Source of the DNA: Blastococcus sp. URHD0036 | GTDB taxonomy: Bacteria; Actinomycetota; Actinomycetes; Mycobacteriales; Geodermatophilaceae | Direction of reading: 5' to 3' | Length of the DNA: 64,000 nucleotides | Assembly (NCBI RefSeq): GCF_000701365.1 | Contig: NZ_JNIK01000021.1 | Span: 124,001-188,000, forward strand | Shown: one piece after another, positions 63,320 to 64,000 of the stretch | How the letters are laid out: each line of letters begins with the position of its first letter | Numbering within the stretch: position 1 is the first letter of the stretch | Made by a program: the position numbers and the translations under genes | Notes under the pieces: model-generated | The model's input: the letters and a program-made list of their open reading frames with translations, nothing else | Database searches by the model: none | Told to the model about the DNA's origin: nothing

Positions 63320-64000
63320 TCACTGCGGGGACGGGGTGGACTCGTCGGTGTAGCGGAGGACCGCCGCGACCGGGATGTCGCCCGGCATCGCCGTCCGGGG
63401 GACGACGACGACGGCCGCGTCGCTCGCGACCGCGGCGGCGAGCAGGGCCCGGTCGGCGGGAACGGCGGTACCGCGGGTCCCGAGCGCGTCCATGTCGGAC
63501 TGCTGCACGCCCAGGACGGTCGGTGCGTCGCCGACGAGGAGCTGCTCGTCGTCGGGCCGGTCGGCCAGGACCAGCGTCTCCACCTGGCCCTTGCGCAGCG
63601 CCTCGACGACCGAGGCGGTCCCGGTGACGGCGAGGCCGTGGGCGCCGGCGGAGGAGATCTTCTCGACGGTCTCGGCCTCCTCGTGCGCCTCGTGCTCGGC
63701 GACCAGCTCGGCGGCGCGGCGCTCCACCGGCTCGCGGTCGGCGCCGGCGGCGCGGCCACCCTCGTCCATGGAGACGATCAGGTCGCTCCAGAGGTCGCTC
63801 GCCCGGTCGCCGAGGATCTGCCGGGCGCGCACGTCGCCGGCCAGCAGCACGAAGCGGGGCGAGAGCCGCCGCACCATGGAGCTGATGGTCTGCGCGACCT
63901 CCTCGGCGTTGTGGACCCACTTGTTCTCGGCGTTGTGCTGGTAGCGGTGGTGCGCCCAGCCGCCACCGGGGAACTTGCGGATCTGGAAGCTGTCGCCCTC
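63320..64000 (-). CDS. Vms1/Rv2629-family (baeRF-like) protein, 5' end outside the window
   Basis: 226 residues, open to the window edge. SFQIRKFPGGGWAHHRYQHN, MVRRLSPRFVLLAGDVRARQIL, and the C-terminal peptide-release-factor-like domain with QVETLVLADRP mark the Rv2629/baeRF group, related to eRF1 and the Vms1 hydrolase. In this family the domain is proposed to act on ribosomes or stalled peptidyl-tRNA. The N-terminal domain lies outside. Confidence 0.85.
   Translation of the reverse strand, partial: EGDSFQIRKFPGGGWAHHRYQHNAENKWVHNAEEVAQTISSMVRRLSPRFVLLAGDVRARQILGDRASDLWSDLIVSMDEGGRAAGADREPVERRAAELVAEHEAHEEAETVEKISSAGAHGLAVTGTASVVEALRKGQVETLVLADRPDDEQLLVGDAPTVLGVQQSDMDALGTRGTAVPADRALLAAAVASDAAVVVVPRTAMPGDIPVAAVLRYTDESTPSPQ

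Overview
The window is high-GC, densely coded DNA with frequent GTG starts. It comes from an actinobacterium, and gene content fits the Geodermatophilaceae (Blastococcus/Geodermatophilus/Modestobacter type), though the family is an inference. Markers include F420-dependent enzymes, ANTAR and SpoIIE-type regulators, the lipA-DUF4191-RDD-glnA order and a glnE/glnA2 neighbourhood. No tRNA, rRNA or CRISPR array was seen.

Left core (1-21699): the end of a leucyl aminopeptidase, then a lipoate-centred block (lpdA E3, a two-lipoyl-domain E2, lipB, and further on lipA). Between them lie a TIGR01777 epimerase, a membrane Ser/Thr kinase, an amine-oxidase-like flavoprotein, an S51-like peptidase, a tandem GNAT protein, leuS with a candidate leader-peptide attenuator, a WYL regulator divergent from a DinB-like protein across a near-perfect palindrome, an F420 oxidoreductase and an 11-mer amphipathic-repeat membrane protein. 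glnA (type I) follows, behind a well-formed GlnR-type box.

Island (21673-34316, about 12.6 kb): an integrative element sits in the 3' end of glnA. The last nine codons of glnA (27 bp including the stop) are repeated exactly at the far end, followed by what looks like the original glnA terminator. A tyrosine integrase lies at the left end and a small excisionase-like gene at the right; both ends carry AGTCCGCAA-type direct repeats at 11-bp spacing. The cargo is unusual. Almost every gene (PAS-SpoIIE-ATPase-STAS fusion, two inverted copies of a Cys/His mini-protein, a second tyrosine recombinase, a lipoprotein, membrane proteins, a DUF6188-like protein, small unknowns) stands alone between copies of one palindromic repeat, giving a cassette-like array. 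An IS110-type element has inserted into one palindrome; its transposase is frameshifted and its long upstream end has features of a bridge RNA that matches the palindrome.

Right core (34317-64000): an MMPL transporter, GAF-ANTAR regulator, glutamine synthetase III, a haem-oxygenase-like diiron protein, a soluble two-GAF chemoreceptor, CDGSH protein, aquaporin, glnE with an overlapping glutamine amidotransferase, a polytopic GT-C-like protein, glnA2, a PAS-GAF-SpoIIE phosphatase, nadE-panB, F420:NADP reductase, cupin, GGDEF protein, M24 peptidase, ChaB/Rho-N protein, a haloacetate-dehalogenase-like hydrolase, thioesterase, DUF2795 protein and a partial Vms1/Rv2629-type protein.

Together the core genes cover lipoylation of 2-oxoacid dehydrogenases, nitrogen assimilation (three glutamine synthetases plus their adenylyltransferase) and cofactor supply (NAD, pantothenate, F420). 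The island adds signalling and unknown functions inserted exactly at the main glutamine synthetase gene.
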